Assembly (NCBI RefSeq): GCF_905475465.1
Contig: NC_062236.1
Span: 940,001 to 1,004,000, forward strand
Length of the DNA: 64,000 nucleotides
Direction: 5' to 3'
DNA from: Pieris napi
Lineage: Eukaryota > Arthropoda > Insecta > Lepidoptera > Pieridae
How positions within the stretch are numbered: position 1 is the first letter of the stretch; each line of letters opens with the position of its first letter. Under the pieces are notes generated by a model. It was not told the DNA's origin. It searched no databases and was given only the letters and a program-made list of their open reading frames with translations. A program made the translations under genes and the position numbers. Positions 10,790 through 22,510 of the stretch are shown piece by piece.

Positions 10790-11440
10790 CAAATACTATA
10801 ATAATAATAAAACTTTATTTATAACAGAAATATGGTGGTGACAAAATTGATCTAACGCTAGTCCCCACACTACACACCTGTGTTGTGGTTACCTAGACAA
10901 TTATTCCGTATTACATGGTGCATGTTTAAATTTTTTTGACGTGATAACGTCTTTAAAATCGTTTTAGTCGGGTGACATGTTCAGAAACTTGTGTCATACC
11001 AAAACCTCACGAGCGCGATCGCAGGTATAACGAGAAAGAGACGGACCGATCTCCCGTCTCATCTCGAGCGCTGCCAGTCATTCCGTGAATGTATGAAGAA
11101 AAATGTATATCATAGTCGAATAAGTAAACTTGTCATTTTACACCCGAAATTTATCATCAAAAGTGTGAATAAAACGATAGATGTAATTTAAAATTTGAAA
11201 AAATTGTTATCTTCATTAATTCCTTACTTCCCAAAAACTTATATCACCAATAAGACGTTATCACGTAAACATCTCGATCGTAAACCTACTTTACAAACAA
11301 CCAATATTTTTTTTAAAGAAAAAGTAGTCTTAGTGTTACATCTAATCAAACACAAGTCGTATAAGACCTTAAGTATGCGCGAATGTATGAGTGTGTGGGA
11401 GTGTGGCTAAGAGCGTGCGCTGTGCCTGTGTTAGTTTTGG
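10790..11440. repeat. interspersed repeat (family H), copy 1
   Basis: An (AAT)n start is followed by 'GACAAAATTGATC' and 'CGCTAGTCCCCACACTA'. Near 11335-11405 comes a block 'atctaatcaaacacaa...aagtatgcgcgaatg'. The same blocks in the same order, but closer together, lie at 26365-26580. The open frames at 10991-11410 fall inside this repeat and show no recognisable domain. It is probably a LINE tail. Confidence 0.5.
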
Positions 11441-12379
11441 GACCTCTGTCATGCCAAAATATGTATGGCCTCAACTGAACGAGATTCAAATTGGCTAGCA
11501 TAATTTTTATGCGATTTTATCTGAGAGAGCCATCTTATCGGGAGAGTTTGATTATCTCAGAATCCATAGTTTGGAAGGTTATTATAAAGGAAAGGCTTAA
11601 TGCAAAAAGAATGCTAGTTAGCGCCGATATTTCTTTAAAGATATTCTGTTAGCTGTTCATTTCATGGTAAACAAGCTGTTATGATAAAATAATATCATTA
11701 CACAACTAATAATACATATATATAAATTTCTTTATCGAGAAAAAGGAAACATAAATCATAAAACTAAGGGTACATTGCGGTCTGCTTGTTACTTGTAATT
11801 GGATCGGACGCTATCTACCCTCAGTTATCCTTATTATTGCGACTACTTTGTCTAAATATTTTACTTTCTATTTCCCGTAACTTTGTGAATAATGGCTGTT
11901 AATTATTCAAGACTAGAATATTTATAGGCATTTGGTCATTTGATTGATTTGATTTGGTATCGGTGTGCGGGCGAATGTTAAGAATACCGTGGATAGCGAA
12001 GTGCACCAATACTGCATACGGACTCCCCTGTCATATACCGACAGCGAATTCTATCTCATTTCAGCCATACAATGCGCAGAGGTGATGAGAACTTGGAGGA
12101 ACTGATCGTGGTTAGTAGCACAAGTCAAAAGATCACGTGGCGGTTAACCAACCAGTTGGACCGATCCAGTAAAGGTGGATAGTCCTCAAAACTATACACT
12201 ATTATGAGAGAGGAGCTGGACAGAAACCGGTGGAAACAGATTATCCGCTCCTGATGTTTATTAACTGAACACGACGCTGAGACATGAGCTACCGGCTGGA
12301 GAGAAAGAGATTCACTCATAACATTAACAAAATCCCCTCTAAGATAAACAATTTTTTTTACTTATACCCCCCCATGACT
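11441..12379. other. no gene recognised
   Basis: No supported gene. The opposed open frames near 12125-12544 overlap repeat sequence on one side and show no domain. Confidence 0.4.
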
Positions 12380-12655
12380 ATAAATGGAATAGGCTCAAAT
12401 GGTTACTTACTTCCCCTGGATATGGTTGGCCCGTATATCTATAGGTACTTGTATTTCTTGAGGCCGTACAGTCAATCTTGTCGATTAAAAAGAGTGGTGG
12501 AGACTTTATTGCCAGTTCTCTTCCGTTCTACGCCCTTGATTTGAGAACTCGTAGTAAATGTAAAATTAGAAGCATTAAATGTATATTTCTTTTTTGACAT
12601 TCATAAGTGTACATTACCTATATGAATAAATGATTTTTGACTTTGACTTTGAAAA
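12380..12655 (+). mobile_element. LINE 3' UTR (family A)
   Basis: The plus strand reads TGCCAGTTCTCTTCCGTTCT, then CATAAGTGTACATTACC, and ends in a (TGACTTT)n-like tail near 12637-12652. This is the most complete family A 3' end in the window and fixes the orientation of the family. The left limit is approximate. Confidence 0.65.
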
Positions 12656-12954
12656 GAACTGCAAAGAAGGCAATTGTGTAAAATTATTTAGCAAATAGAA
12701 TATAGTGATTTACAAAATACGTGTAGGCTTCGTAAATAACATCGTAACATGTCGCTCGAACTATCCGCTAACAATACATATCAAGGACGGAATAAAATAA
12801 AAATAACAATCTGATACGGCCTGGCTTCGTTATTTGATGTCGTAAATATAAGTTGTATATAACAAGCGTGTAGGGCTGCTTCCGCTTTATGATTTTCGAA
12901 TCTGATTTACGGAGCTCAATAGTTTTGTATTTCTTAATACAGTAGCTAACCTAA

Positions 12955-13140
12955 TTGTGTTAAAGGCAGTGTACACCGCAGGGACCTAACTTTTTAAATT
13001 TGTTTTATTTTCTAATTATTAATTTTTCATTATTATTACTATGTAGATTAAGAAAATTTTAAATATTTGTGTGTTGGAAATAAATATTATAGATGTGTGT
13101 TACAGTATTTATATAGTGGTTTTCTAAGTCCTTGCCTTTA
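12955..13140 (-). repeat. interspersed repeat (family G), inverted copy
   Basis: The plus strand contains 'AATTTGTTTTATTTTCTAAT' and 'TACTATGTAG', the reverse of the AT-rich block at 23085-23200, 27060-27170 and 51420-51530. Only the AT-rich half is present here. Confidence 0.55.
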
Positions 13141-13364
13141 AAGTTAAGTTAAGTTCTAAAACAACGTGTATGCATAACATTATACATGAAAATATGACAT
13201 CACAAATGTTACACACATACACATCAATTATAGAACATTAACAAGCTAGCAAGGGAAAAATGAAACAAGCAACCACAAAAAATTTACACTGCTTTGTGGT
13301 GGTTCACGGTTAAACGACGGACGAAGATCCATATCTATCATATAATCTTATCTCTTCTACTCTT

Positions 13365-13510
13365 TGCAACAGAGAAAGAGATGGGCAGACGTAAAGAAAA
13401 TAGGAGACACAACTTGGACTTGGAGAATGGTAGCAGCTGGAAGACACCTATGTGTCACAGGACACGCTGATCGCCAAAACCGGTACATATGATGTATTAT
13501 ATTAAGTTGG
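13365..13510 (+). pseudogene. RTE-like LINE C-terminal fragment
   Basis: The plus strand encodes 'QQRKRWADVKKIGDTTW' followed by 'VAAGRH' and 'DRQNR'. This resembles the C-terminal stretch after the reverse transcriptase of RTE-type LINEs (pattern RPxxRWxDDIxxVAGxTWxxxAxDR). It is short, with no start and no upstream catalytic part. Confidence 0.55.
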
Positions 13511-13847
13511 CTTATGTAACATAAATATGTATATATTATATATTATATTGGGTGTCCGCAATAAAAGCTTAATAATAATAATATATCATATAGCATCGTT
13601 TCAATAGGAGAATAACACCGTTACAATGGTAATAATTACAATTTATGAAATAATAATTGTGGGTACCCTACGGTGAAATACGAGTTCTGGATAAACTAAG
13701 CCACTTTAAGACATCGATATAAAATTTGTTTAATTGAAACCTAATCATGTTTTTATTCGATCTAATTAAGCTCTGTTAATGTATCAATCAATGCCAAAAT
13801 AATCAAGAGGGCATTTAGAATTACATTGCCTTTAAAATAAATCAAAA

Positions 13848-14108
13848 CCTTTTTAGGCTTGGGTCTCAGATATCTGTATCTGTTTCATGATCGTTTGTCA
13901 ATCTAATTGGCAAGTAGGTCAGCCTCCAGTGAATGACACACGCCGTCGACTTTTTGGGTCAAAGGCAAGTATCCTAATGATATTTTCCTTCACCGTTCGA
14001 GCGAATGTTAAATGCGCACATAGAAAAGTCCATTGGTGCACAGCCGGGGATCGAAGCTACTAGAGATGTCGCACGCTGAAACCACTAGACCAACACTGCT
14101 CAGTAACA
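13848..14108 (-). mobile_element. tRNA-related SINE (family 2)
   Basis: Read on the minus strand, a tRNA-like head with the B-box region (plus strand GCCGGGGATCGAAGC near 14042) is followed by a body containing 'TAACATTCGCTCGAACGGTG' and a tail near 13860. This is the most complete single copy of family 2 in the window. Confidence 0.7.
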
Positions 14109-14439
14109 GTGCGTTCGGTGTTTAAGTAAGTGCGAATGCAAATGTACATTCATAACTTAACCCTTGGGACGATTAATGTGAAGATATATGCAATTCCTAT
14201 AAGCAGATTACAGACCCGTTAACCAAGAGACGTAATCCTTAATTAACAATAATTATACCGTATGATCGGGGATTACAGTGGAAATTGCTCGACTGATCGT
14301 AATAAATAGAATGATCAGAGCTTGATGTTTAGAATAGGAGTTGGCTTCACGATATCCGAATTTTTCTGAAGTGAAACATCGAAAACATTTAAAATTAACA
14401 GCCTGTGTCAGGTAAAAAAGCAGCTCAAACTCAAACGCA

Positions 14440-14495
14440 AAATAATTTTATACATATAGGTATACAAGTACACTTATGAACGTCAGAAAAGAAGT
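14440..14495 (-). mobile_element. LINE 3' UTR fragment (family A)
   Basis: The plus strand reads 'TACACTTATGAACGTC', the reverse of the family A 3' end. It is a short 5'-truncated piece. Confidence 0.5.
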
Positions 14496-14729
14496 TAAGT
14501 AAATAAGTTTTTTTATGGGTTATGTTTTAGAATTTGGCGAGTATTTGCTGTATTTAATATAACTGATTTTTGAAGGTTTTTTGATATTAATGGATTTTGG
14601 GAGGTAACATTAGATTTGATAGATTCGTATTATTAATGTTTGCTTAGTGTAGTTTTAGTGTTACATGTAATATGTATATTAATGTTTTATGATAATTATT
14701 GATGCAATTCTTGTACTTTACCCTCAGTA

Positions 14730-14880
14730 GGTCTTTTATTTTTCTAGGGTTGCCTGGAAGAAATTGCTTCTTAGCAATAGGGCTACCCGTTGCCTAAAAA
14801 CTTATGCAATCTTTTTATTTATGTTATAAATGTAGTGTACGAAGTGTAAATGAAGTCAGGATTAAATTGTTATATCATGT
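14730..14880 (+). mobile_element. LINE 3' UTR fragment (family B)
   Basis: The plus strand reads GGTTGCCTGGAAGAAATTGC, then an AT-rich part with 'gtacgaagtgtaaatga'. This is the inverse of the copies at 3335 and 6235. Confidence 0.55.
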
Positions 14881-15059
14881 GTTAAATTCTCCGAAAACTA
14901 CACGACATTATTTAAATTATGATTCCTAATATCTAACTTTGATATGCTAAGTAGAAATGACCGCATCCCCATACAACTGAGAGTACGGGGGTATGTAGTT
15001 CACAAGCACCAATAAATGAAAATCATTTGATTTTAATGAATTTTTAAGTAAATGTGCTT

Positions 15060-15285
15060 TGTCAGCCTTTTAGGAATTGGTACGCTCTTTTCTTGAAGGA
15101 GCCTAACTTGAATTGGTTCGGAAATAAAACTTCCATTAAAAACGCTCAGTTGAAACTAAAAATCAAAAAATCGTTATTAAAAATCGCCTTCGTGGATTAG
15201 AGGTTAATACACGTGATTCCCGAAGCAGATGCGTTGTATACAATTAAAAAAAAAGAGGGTGCGTGTACTTCTGTGCGCGCGTTTG
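15060..15285 (-). mobile_element. LINE fragment (family D) joined to a second repeat block
   Basis: 15065-15135 matches family D on the minus strand (plus strand GGTACGCTCTTTTCTTGAAG). 15184-15285 holds a second block, 'ATCGCCTTCGTGGATTAG...GTGCGTGTACTT', which follows family D in the same way at 18845-18950. The shared join shows that the composite was copied as a unit. Confidence 0.55.
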
Positions 15286-15329
15286 AATATTGATGTTCAT
15301 AACTGTACATAGTTGTATATATGTACAGA

Positions 15330-15584
15330 AATAAAAAACATTTAAATAATAACTTTGGCTCAGAATATGATTTTGTCCCATTCGGTGTCGTGACCCTTGG
15401 TCCGTGGGGTCCTAGCGCTTTAAGGCTTTTTAAAGAAATATCAAAAAGGTTAGTCGACATCATAGGAGACCGAAGATCTGGCAGCTACCTCGGACAAAGA
15501 ATTAGTCTAGCGATTCAAAGGGGGAACGCTGCCAGTATCTTCGGAACCTTGCCTAAAGGGACTCCTTTTAATAATATATTTTAG
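15330..15584 (+). pseudogene. LINE C-terminal fragment (RLFKEISKRL type)
   Basis: The open frame runs to the stop at 15584. It contains 'VVTLGPWGPSALRLFKEISK' and then 'YLGQRISLAIQRGNAASIFG'. This pair of motifs is common at the C-terminus of an insect and metazoan non-LTR reverse transcriptase lineage. Nothing upstream encodes the catalytic domain, so it is a 5'-truncated copy. Confidence 0.6.
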
Positions 15585-16434
15585 TTTATGTTAAGGTTAG
15601 TTATTTATTTCAATGTATATAAAAAATCACTTTATTTGACGAAAAACATTTTGTACTTACATTCTAAAGGTTATAAACATACAAATTACAATATGCAACG
15701 AATCGTTGTGTTTTCACTATTCATTTTGGTCAACCTCGTACATAAAATAATTCTATGTGCACTAGCGATTAAACTAGGCCTAGCCTGTATCTTAAACGCT
15801 AGTTCCTTCCAGTGTCTTTAACAAATTGGTTAGGTTGTTTGTCATTAGATATTTATACGGGTTATATTTTTATTGTTTATAAAACTAAATGAGGGTAGAA
15901 TCTAAAAAAAGTTGTTGCAATTGGTTAGACCGTAGTAAATGTGACAAATATTTTTTTAAATCTTGTGGATAAGAAACTTGAATTTGAGATATGAATTTAA
16001 TGTAATGTATAATGTATAGAATTTATTAAATCTCTTTTTCATGTTGTTATATAGCTGTTTTATATATTAGTAACTTTGATTAGACTTGAATAAATCAAAA
16101 AATCGTTACATTTTATCGTTCATTATATTTTTCGATCAAAAACTTTTTGCGTGGGCTAAGGATTGGTCGTATTAAAATACCTATTCGCACGCGTAGGAGT
16201 ATTTTCGATGGCAAAATTTACTGTGAATTACTTTACTTTCAAAAGAAATAAAATGTTTATAAAATAAATAATCGTATGCTGTAAGTGTTAAGAACTGTAT
16301 AAATAATTTAAATCGCAATAACATGTAGGTATAGTTTTTAAACACGGCTTAAAGCAAACACGTTTTCTAACGATGATATCATCAAGAAGTGTTCAAAGAC
16401 GGATCGACTTAGCAAGGTTATAAAAAGACAAAAA
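15585..16434. other. no gene recognised
   Basis: The 77-codon frame at 15588-15821 directly follows the LINE fragment and shows no domain. The rest is AT-rich without features. Confidence 0.4.
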
Positions 16435-16642
16435 AACAGTAACGCTACAACTTTTTAAAACCTCAGATTTCTCGATCTTTGTGCTTATTTGATTTTTCTA
16501 ACAGGCTATTGGGTGATCAGCCTTCTGTGCCTGACACATGCCGACTTTTTGTACAGATAGAATAGTCTATCCGTGCAAAAGCCGGGATTGAACCTACGAT
16601 CTCGGTATTTAGACGCATCTGTTGCTAACTTGTGGGCTACAA
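16435..16642 (-). mobile_element. tRNA-related SINE (family 2), diverged
   Basis: The plus strand contains AGCCGGGATTGAACCTACGA near 16580, the degenerate reverse B-box region, and 'AAAACCTCAGATTTCTCGAT' near 16458. It is older than the copy at 13848. Confidence 0.6.
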
Positions 16643-16689
16643 TCAAAACCTCCAGCTTATTACAACGAGCCTAGGCATTCGGATGACCA

Positions 16690-17221
16690 AGGACCATAAC
16701 CGGTGTGAAGTGATGCAATAGGTTCATCTTTCCATCTCCATCTGTATGGAGTGTATCCTTTGTATCCACTTATGTACCCGACCCTGCTTGTTCTGGGTAT
16801 GGTGGGATATGACCAGCTACGCCTCAGAAGAGAGCTAGCCTTGTCGGTGTATATATTTAAGATACTTACGGGTCGGGTTCATAATCCGGATATAATGGAG
16901 AGACTGAGTCTACGGGTACCAAGTAGAAACCTGAGGCGGAAGTCTCAACTTTTGGATGTACCGCGCGCACATTCCAACTTGGTTAGCGAAGCACCACTCA
17001 CGCGAGCAATACACATAATAAATAAGATTTCTGTTAAGGTAGACCTATTTGTTTGTACACTGGCTGAGTTCACAAGAGTTGCTTCCTATATTATGTGGTA
17101 TATAAATATAATTTTTTTTGAATGTTTTTTATCTAGGTTAATTGGTGTGGGTATAAATGTTGTGTCGTTCTATCGAATTAGTAATTACTGTAATGATAGA
17201 ATAATGATATGGAATAAATAA
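16690..17221 (+). pseudogene. jockey/R1-like LINE reverse transcriptase C-terminus
   Basis: The frame at 16751-17221 reads 'GYDQLRLRRELALSVYIFKI', then 'NPDIMERLSLRVPSRNLRRK' and 'VPRAHSNLVSEAPLTRAIHI', ending 'LAEFTRV'. This C-terminal arrangement (GYxSLxxRRxLA...P...LTRA) is widespread among lepidopteran non-LTR elements. The catalytic FxDD block is absent, so this is a 5'-truncated copy. The region after about residue 115 is AT-rich and probably not part of the original protein. Confidence 0.7.
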
Positions 17222-17634
17222 ATAAATAAATCTTATTGGACTCGACTTTACTGCGGTGAGTGTGTGAAGCTCCCGAACCCAACCCTGGAAAGTATTAAAA
17301 AAATCAAAAATGAAATGTTAATTTACGCTCTGGGCATCCAACACGATACCTTAGTTCTCACGACCCGAAAACAAAACCGCATAGTGACGAGGTCTCAAAG
17401 TCCTTTTGATTTTTTCCCGAATTATAGGTTTTCTTTGTGTAGCTGGATATGGAATGACCATAAAACGTGTAAATATAACACTTGTGCCAGCGCAGCAGTG
17501 TAATATCAGTGTTGGGGCTTCTCATGTCTGAAGAAGGCAATATAAATTTTAGATATACACAATAAAGATTTTGGTTGTCTGTGTAGTTATGACTTCATCA
17601 ATTTTCTTTCTTTATACTTAAAATAAAAACAGCC
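17222..17634. other. (AATA)n and no gene recognised
   Basis: A short (AAAT)n run near 17214-17230 probably marks the 3' tail of the LINE fragment on the left. The overlapping frames at 17264-17540 show no domain. Confidence 0.4.
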
Positions 17635-17865
17635 AGTGGTCTTTGGTCTTGGCCTCAGGTTACTGTATCTTGGTGATACTTTTCTTGTAGTAGTACTTTT
17701 CAAGTAGGTAACTGATGACGTTGGCTCTTTGGATGTATCGCACGCCGATGTTTTCCTTCACCGTACGAGCAAGTCTTAACCACGCGCGACAAAAGGATGA
17801 AACCTACGATCCCAGAAATGAGAGACACAAGCACAAGCCACTAAGGTAATGCCTTTTCTGAATAA
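17635..17865 (-). mobile_element. tRNA-related SINE (family 2), diverged
   Basis: The plus strand contains 'TTGGCCTCAGGTTACTGTAT' near 17650, 'TTTTCCTTCACCGTACGAGC' near 17752 and 'GAAACCTACGATCCCAG' near 17800, the three landmarks of the reversed family 2 SINE. Confidence 0.6.
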
Positions 17866-18619
17866 TTTAAAAAATACGTGTTCATGCAAACAGCTTATTA
17901 CAAACAAAAAAGGGGATAAACATCATAGTCTATTAATTAATTTCTTCGCTGCAGGAAATAATTATTACGTCCAATGATCCCGAATAACACTACGAATAGG
18001 AATGGATGAGCAAATAAAAAATTGCAGCTACGGCTCTATAGAGACATTCAAATAAAATGAAACTCAATTGAATTGGATGCACCTGGATAGACTAGGAGCT
18101 GTATTTATTTAATTGTTTACTGTTTACTGACTGGGTATTTATTAAGTAAAATACTTGGGAGGTTTCAAAGCATTAAAAATTGACAAAAAGGTTTAATCTT
18201 GTGTGATTTGTAACATAACATTGAATTCAAATTTTTAACATTGTTCTAGGCAATTTTGATTTATTGTACCTTAACTTTTTTTGAAAGTTAATTTTTTTTA
18301 AGTTTCTACTATAGGAGTTATCATTGCATATCATTATAAACCTGGCACACGACGCGACGGCCACAGAGTCGCTTGATTCTACTGAACTTATATGTACATA
18401 GATACACAAACGATCTATGTCTTGAACCTAAACCAAGGTTTTAAGTGATAAAAGGTTATTAATAAAGAGTGTCAATGAAAAGTGACCTTTCAATATAGTA
18501 GATAATCATCTACTACAAATTAGACTGGTGAATTCTGCTTCTATTTATTTTACATAGAATTTTATTTTTGTTTAACAACTGTAGAAAGTAGATACGATAA
18601 GTAAGTTGTTTGTTCTTTT
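17866..18619. other. no gene recognised
   Basis: AT-rich sequence without a supported gene or a repeat partner in the window. Confidence 0.4.
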
Positions 18620-18954
18620 TTTATATAGAACGGGCAGGAGGTTCACCTGATCTTAAGTGATATGTCCATGGACACTCTCAATGCCAGAGTGCGTTGTCGG
18701 CCTTTTAATAATACGCTCTTTTCTTGACGGACCCTTATTCGAATTGGTTCAAAAATGCTTCAGTGGGCAGCTGGTACTATATAGTGGTGGTGCGTAGCAA
18801 AAACTGCCTTAAAAAATACTCAGTTGAAACTAATAAAAATCAACACTAGAAATCGCCTTCGCGGATTAGTGGTTAATCACGTGATTCCTGAAGCAGATGC
18901 ATTGCATCTAATGATAATAAAAAAAATGGTGCGTGTACTTATGTACGCGCGTAA
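18620..18954 (-). mobile_element. LINE fragment (family D) plus second block
   Basis: The plus strand opens with the 3' end 'GGGCAGGAGGTTCACCTGAT', passes through CGAATTGGTTCAAAAATGCT and continues into the block 'ATCGCCTTCGCGGATTAGTG' at 18849. It has the same composite order as 15060-15285, ending at the TIR element 18955-19445. Confidence 0.6.
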
Positions 18955-19445
18955 GAAGTTATACTTCTTTGGCTTTCTTTATTTTTTTTAAATATTAAAT
19001 AATTAATAATAAATATTTAGCGTTAATAATTTAACAATATTTAATATTTAGTATATTATTCAATTATTAATTAATATTAATAATAATTATTATTTATAAT
19101 TTTATTATAATATTCATTCAATTTAATAACTAGGTATGTTTCATAACCTTTGAACTAAGTAACAATAGGTCTTTGTGAAAAAGCATTGCTAAATGTCTTT
19201 GAAAAAATAATTAAAACTCCTTTATTTGTTTAAAAGGTACTACAAATGTCATTATGGTCATTCAAAATTCTTGGCATAGCTCACGTCACGCATATTCTAT
19301 TTCTTTTTACTTGTAGATTGTCTTATTCCCGTCTCGCTCGCGCACGCTCGGCGCCCATACTGATAATTTTGTGTCACGGTGCGCGCGTATCGTAAAATTT
19401 CACACTCATCAATTTTTCATAACGCGCCTAAAGAAGTATAACTTC
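18955..19445. mobile_element. TIR element, 491 bp
   Basis: The ends form inverted repeats GAAGTTATACTTCTTTGG (18955-18972) and CCTAAAGAAGTATAACTTC (19427-19445), with one mismatch. The interior has a very AT-rich left half and a right part with a GC-rich stretch near 19330-19395. No transposase is encoded. It is a non-autonomous DNA transposon; the superfamily is not assigned. The true ends may lie a few bases outside. Confidence 0.65.
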
Positions 19446-20081
19446 AAAAATATATGTAAGCTTACTGATTTTTGAGTAAACGAAAATTAAGTTAAAATTG
19501 CGCTTATATTGTGAGGTAAACGTCTCGCTAAAACCCTAAGGTATCTTGCTCACACGGCCATTAAAAACGTTATTACGTGCCGTTATTATCGTGTTTTAAT
19601 ATGACGTCGCCGATACAAAAGGCGCTAAGTGCATTGCCTCGCAAAGTGCAATTTCGTTCTTTCAGAAGATCGAAGTCTTTGTATTCAAAACGCCGTATAT
19701 TTTCCCCAATGTCGCACTTTTGTTTGAACTAAACATTGATCGATAACTTTGAAAATGCCGTGGAGTATTAAACGCGTCCAATCAAAATTGATTTTGAATA
19801 CAGATTGGTATTACTTATTAACACTTTATTGTAGAAAACAAAGAAACACAATTTAATTTAAAAAACAGATAAATTACATTACATTGTGCGCCGAGCATAT
19901 CGCTAAAAGCTAAAGATTTCAGATAATGTAAGAAAAACTTAAATAAAATTATGCGAAAGTGCGAAAAGCGCAAACGTTCTGACTATTTAAAGATTAAATC
20001 TATATATCTATCTATCTATTTCTCTACATCAGTGAAGAAATAGACTTAGGTTGTATACAATATTTTCAAATGTTTACCTAA
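19446..20081. other. no gene recognised
   Basis: Mixed sequence with a few CpG-rich spots near 19580-19690. No open coding frame or repeat partner was found. Confidence 0.4.
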
Positions 20082-20506
20082 TCTATATATATAAAAATGA
20101 AACCCGTTTTCCGTTGTCACGACATAACATGAAAACGGCTTGACTGATTTGTCTGATTATTTTTTTATAATATTCCTTGAAGTACGAGGATGGTTCTTAC
20201 GGAGAGAAAAATTAAAAAAAATTGAGTGAAAAAGTCTAAAAACAACACTGTTCTATATTCCCATACAAAATATTCGTAATAATATTTAAAGGCAATTTGA
20301 ACTTTAATACCATATCATAAAGTTCAAGTGTTACTGGAGGGGTTCCGGGAAGGTAAATTTTTTATTTTGACATAATGTATTTGTTGTATTATCAACTTTC
20401 TTTTTTTTATCTTACTAGCTAGACCGGTGTCCCGAATAGCAGAATAAGTATTAAAAAAAATATAGAATCGACTGTTAGGCGGTACGATGTTCGCCAGGCC
20501 AGCTAG
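20082..20506 (+). mobile_element. non-autonomous Helitron, copy 2
   Basis: It starts TCTATATATATAAAAATGAA after host A (20081) and ends CTAG before host T (20507), with the same sub-terminal hairpin as 9940-10366. Differences between the copies are few and scattered. It has no coding capacity and depends on an autonomous Helitron elsewhere. Confidence 0.9.
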
Positions 20507-20984
20507 TTCTTAATAAGTTTTAAATGCTTACCCTTCATAAAATCAATCTAATTGAATTCTTAAGTACCTACTCTTTTGTCTCTTACTGTCAATTTGTGCT
20601 TATGTTGTGTTAAAAAGAAACGACATATAAGTATTTTAAAACAGTGCACCAAGCTAAAAATGTCCATCAATAAAATTCAGATGAAATATTCTCAAAATTT
20701 TCGTATTCAAGTCATATTCACAAATTTTAGTAGAACATTTCGCAGTTAATAAACTATATATTAAAAGACACAGGAGTTTTATTTGTGAAATCGTTTAAAG
20801 AACATAGATATCGTATGACTTCGGAAACATGGAAGGAAGTTCAAAGCTTTCAACAATATAACTCCACAAAGTGCAAAGACATGCCACAGTGCATGCGATT
20901 ATTTTATTGCCATATGACAAAATAAAAAAGCTAAATAAAATACTAATTAAACTAAATAATAAAAAACCAGCTGCCCTCTGAACT
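20507..20984. other. no gene recognised
   Basis: AT-rich sequence without a supported feature. Confidence 0.4.
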
Positions 20985-21165
20985 ATTTCCGAACTAATTC
21001 GTCTTAGGTTCCTTCAAGAAAAGAGCGTACCAATTCTTAAAAGGCCGGCAACGCACTTGCGTTTCTTCTGGCAATGTGAGTGTCAATGGGCGGTGGGGCG
21101 GTTTCACTTAACATCAGGTGAGTCTGACCGTTTGGCTCCTATTACATTTAAAAAAAAGTTAGGCA
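20985..21165 (+). mobile_element. LINE fragment (family D)
   Basis: The plus strand reads 'CTTCAAGAAAAGAGCGTACC', then AATTCTTAAAAGGCCGGCAA and ends near 'gaccgtttggctcctatt'. This is sense orientation relative to the coding copy at 49985-50320. Confidence 0.6.
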
Positions 21166-21735
21166 CTTAACAATTATTTTTTTTAAATTGCGTGTAATAC
21201 TCGTTGCGTTGAAAGGTTGGTTATTAGTTTTTCAAGAAAGAGATTGGACTACTGGCATCTGCATATACTGTGACAAAGTTGTGTGACCTAAATAAAGTTG
21301 TAAGTGAGACGGTAGTTTATTAAAGTATCATATTAACTGACTCATACAAACTCCTCCAGTCTCAACCAACTGCGCGTAAATGGGAAATATGACTTAATAA
21401 TGTTCCTAAGCCAGATGTTTAAAAAATTATGTTAGTACTTGCGAGAACGAAAAGGATGAAACCATTTGAACTAGTGAAAGTGTTAGTGCAAGTTAGTGCT
21501 AACAATGAGTGAAATAATAGAACACAAGAACGGAGTGTCTTGCCCTTAATACAGACTGTAAGTAGTGTTATTGGACACTTTTTATGTAAAAATCCTTAAT
21601 AATAAACTAGGTTTTATTTAAATTACTTATTAGTCTTAAGTTAGGCTAAATCGTAATGTTCCATGATATAAACACATCTATAAAAAAAATGTAGGTAAAT
21701 ATATACCTTGTATGATGTTATATGTGAATATTTAT
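21166..21735. other. no gene recognised
   Basis: No supported feature. A short inverted pair 'aacactttcact...' was not convincing. Confidence 0.35.
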
Positions 21736-21890
21736 TTATTGGAAGAACTTTTCATCCATATAACCTCGATGTGACCACCACCATCGTTCCATAACTCGAA
21801 AGTTTTTTCTACGCACCACTGCGTAGAACCAATTCGATTTAGAATCCGCCACGAAAATAGAGTAAGTGCTTAAAAGGCCGGTAGCGATTT
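21736..21890 (+). mobile_element. LINE fragment (family D), diverged
   Basis: The order of blocks 'ACCTCGATGTGACC', 'CTACGCACCACTGCGTAGAA', 'CCAATTCGATT' and 'AAAAGGCCGGTAGCG' matches the sense strand of the coding copy at 49985-50320, with many changes. It is an old copy. Confidence 0.5.
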
Positions 21891-22207
21891 TTGTGAAACT
21901 CCTGTCTTCTTGTTCGTTACTGAAGATTGTGCCTGTCTTGAAAAACACTAACCAATACGTTGACTGGCTGCCTCATCACTACTTTATTCTCAGCTTGTCT
22001 CCGTGCATCAGAGATGTTGAGACCCAAAATTGTCTTAATTTGGTCAGACCAACGGGTATGATCGACCCACACTTCTCCTGCCATCACTCCTTTCTATCAA
22101 TACCAACTTCTCGAGACAATTCGGTTTTCTCCTGACAATATAGCAAAATAGTGTGAAACTCTTCTAGTGTGTATACGCAACAAAATAATCCCATTTCCAG
22201 TTTTTCA

Positions 22208-22379
22208 TCAGCCCTGCGATTCTGTAACTCACTTTTCGAACTCGCACAGCGGTTTTCGCAACGGCGCGGCATTTTATGATTTGACATTCTGATAAGGAGG
22301 GAGCTTGTAGTTTATTGTTTATTTAGTAGTTGTAGTTGTAGCTTGTAGTTTTTAGTTACAGAATCGCAAGGCTGTTCTC
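22208..22379. mobile_element. MITE (family C), copy 2
   Basis: The ends are inverted: GATTCTGTAACTCAC near 22218 and GTTACAGAATCGCAAGGCTG at 22355-22374. The middle shares 'GATAAGGAGGGAGCTTGTAG' with the loop of 5316-5520, and TCGCACAGCGGTTTTCGC is present here in opposite orientation to that copy. Confidence 0.6.
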
Positions 22380-22510
22380 TTATATAGTACGTTAGAAAAA
22401 GTGGTATGACAAATATCTGAAGTAACTGAAATTACAAAATGCATATAGGTAAGTAGTATGATGAAAAAAAATGGTTGTCTGTGAAGTCAGTTTACAGGCG
22501 ATAGTTTACC

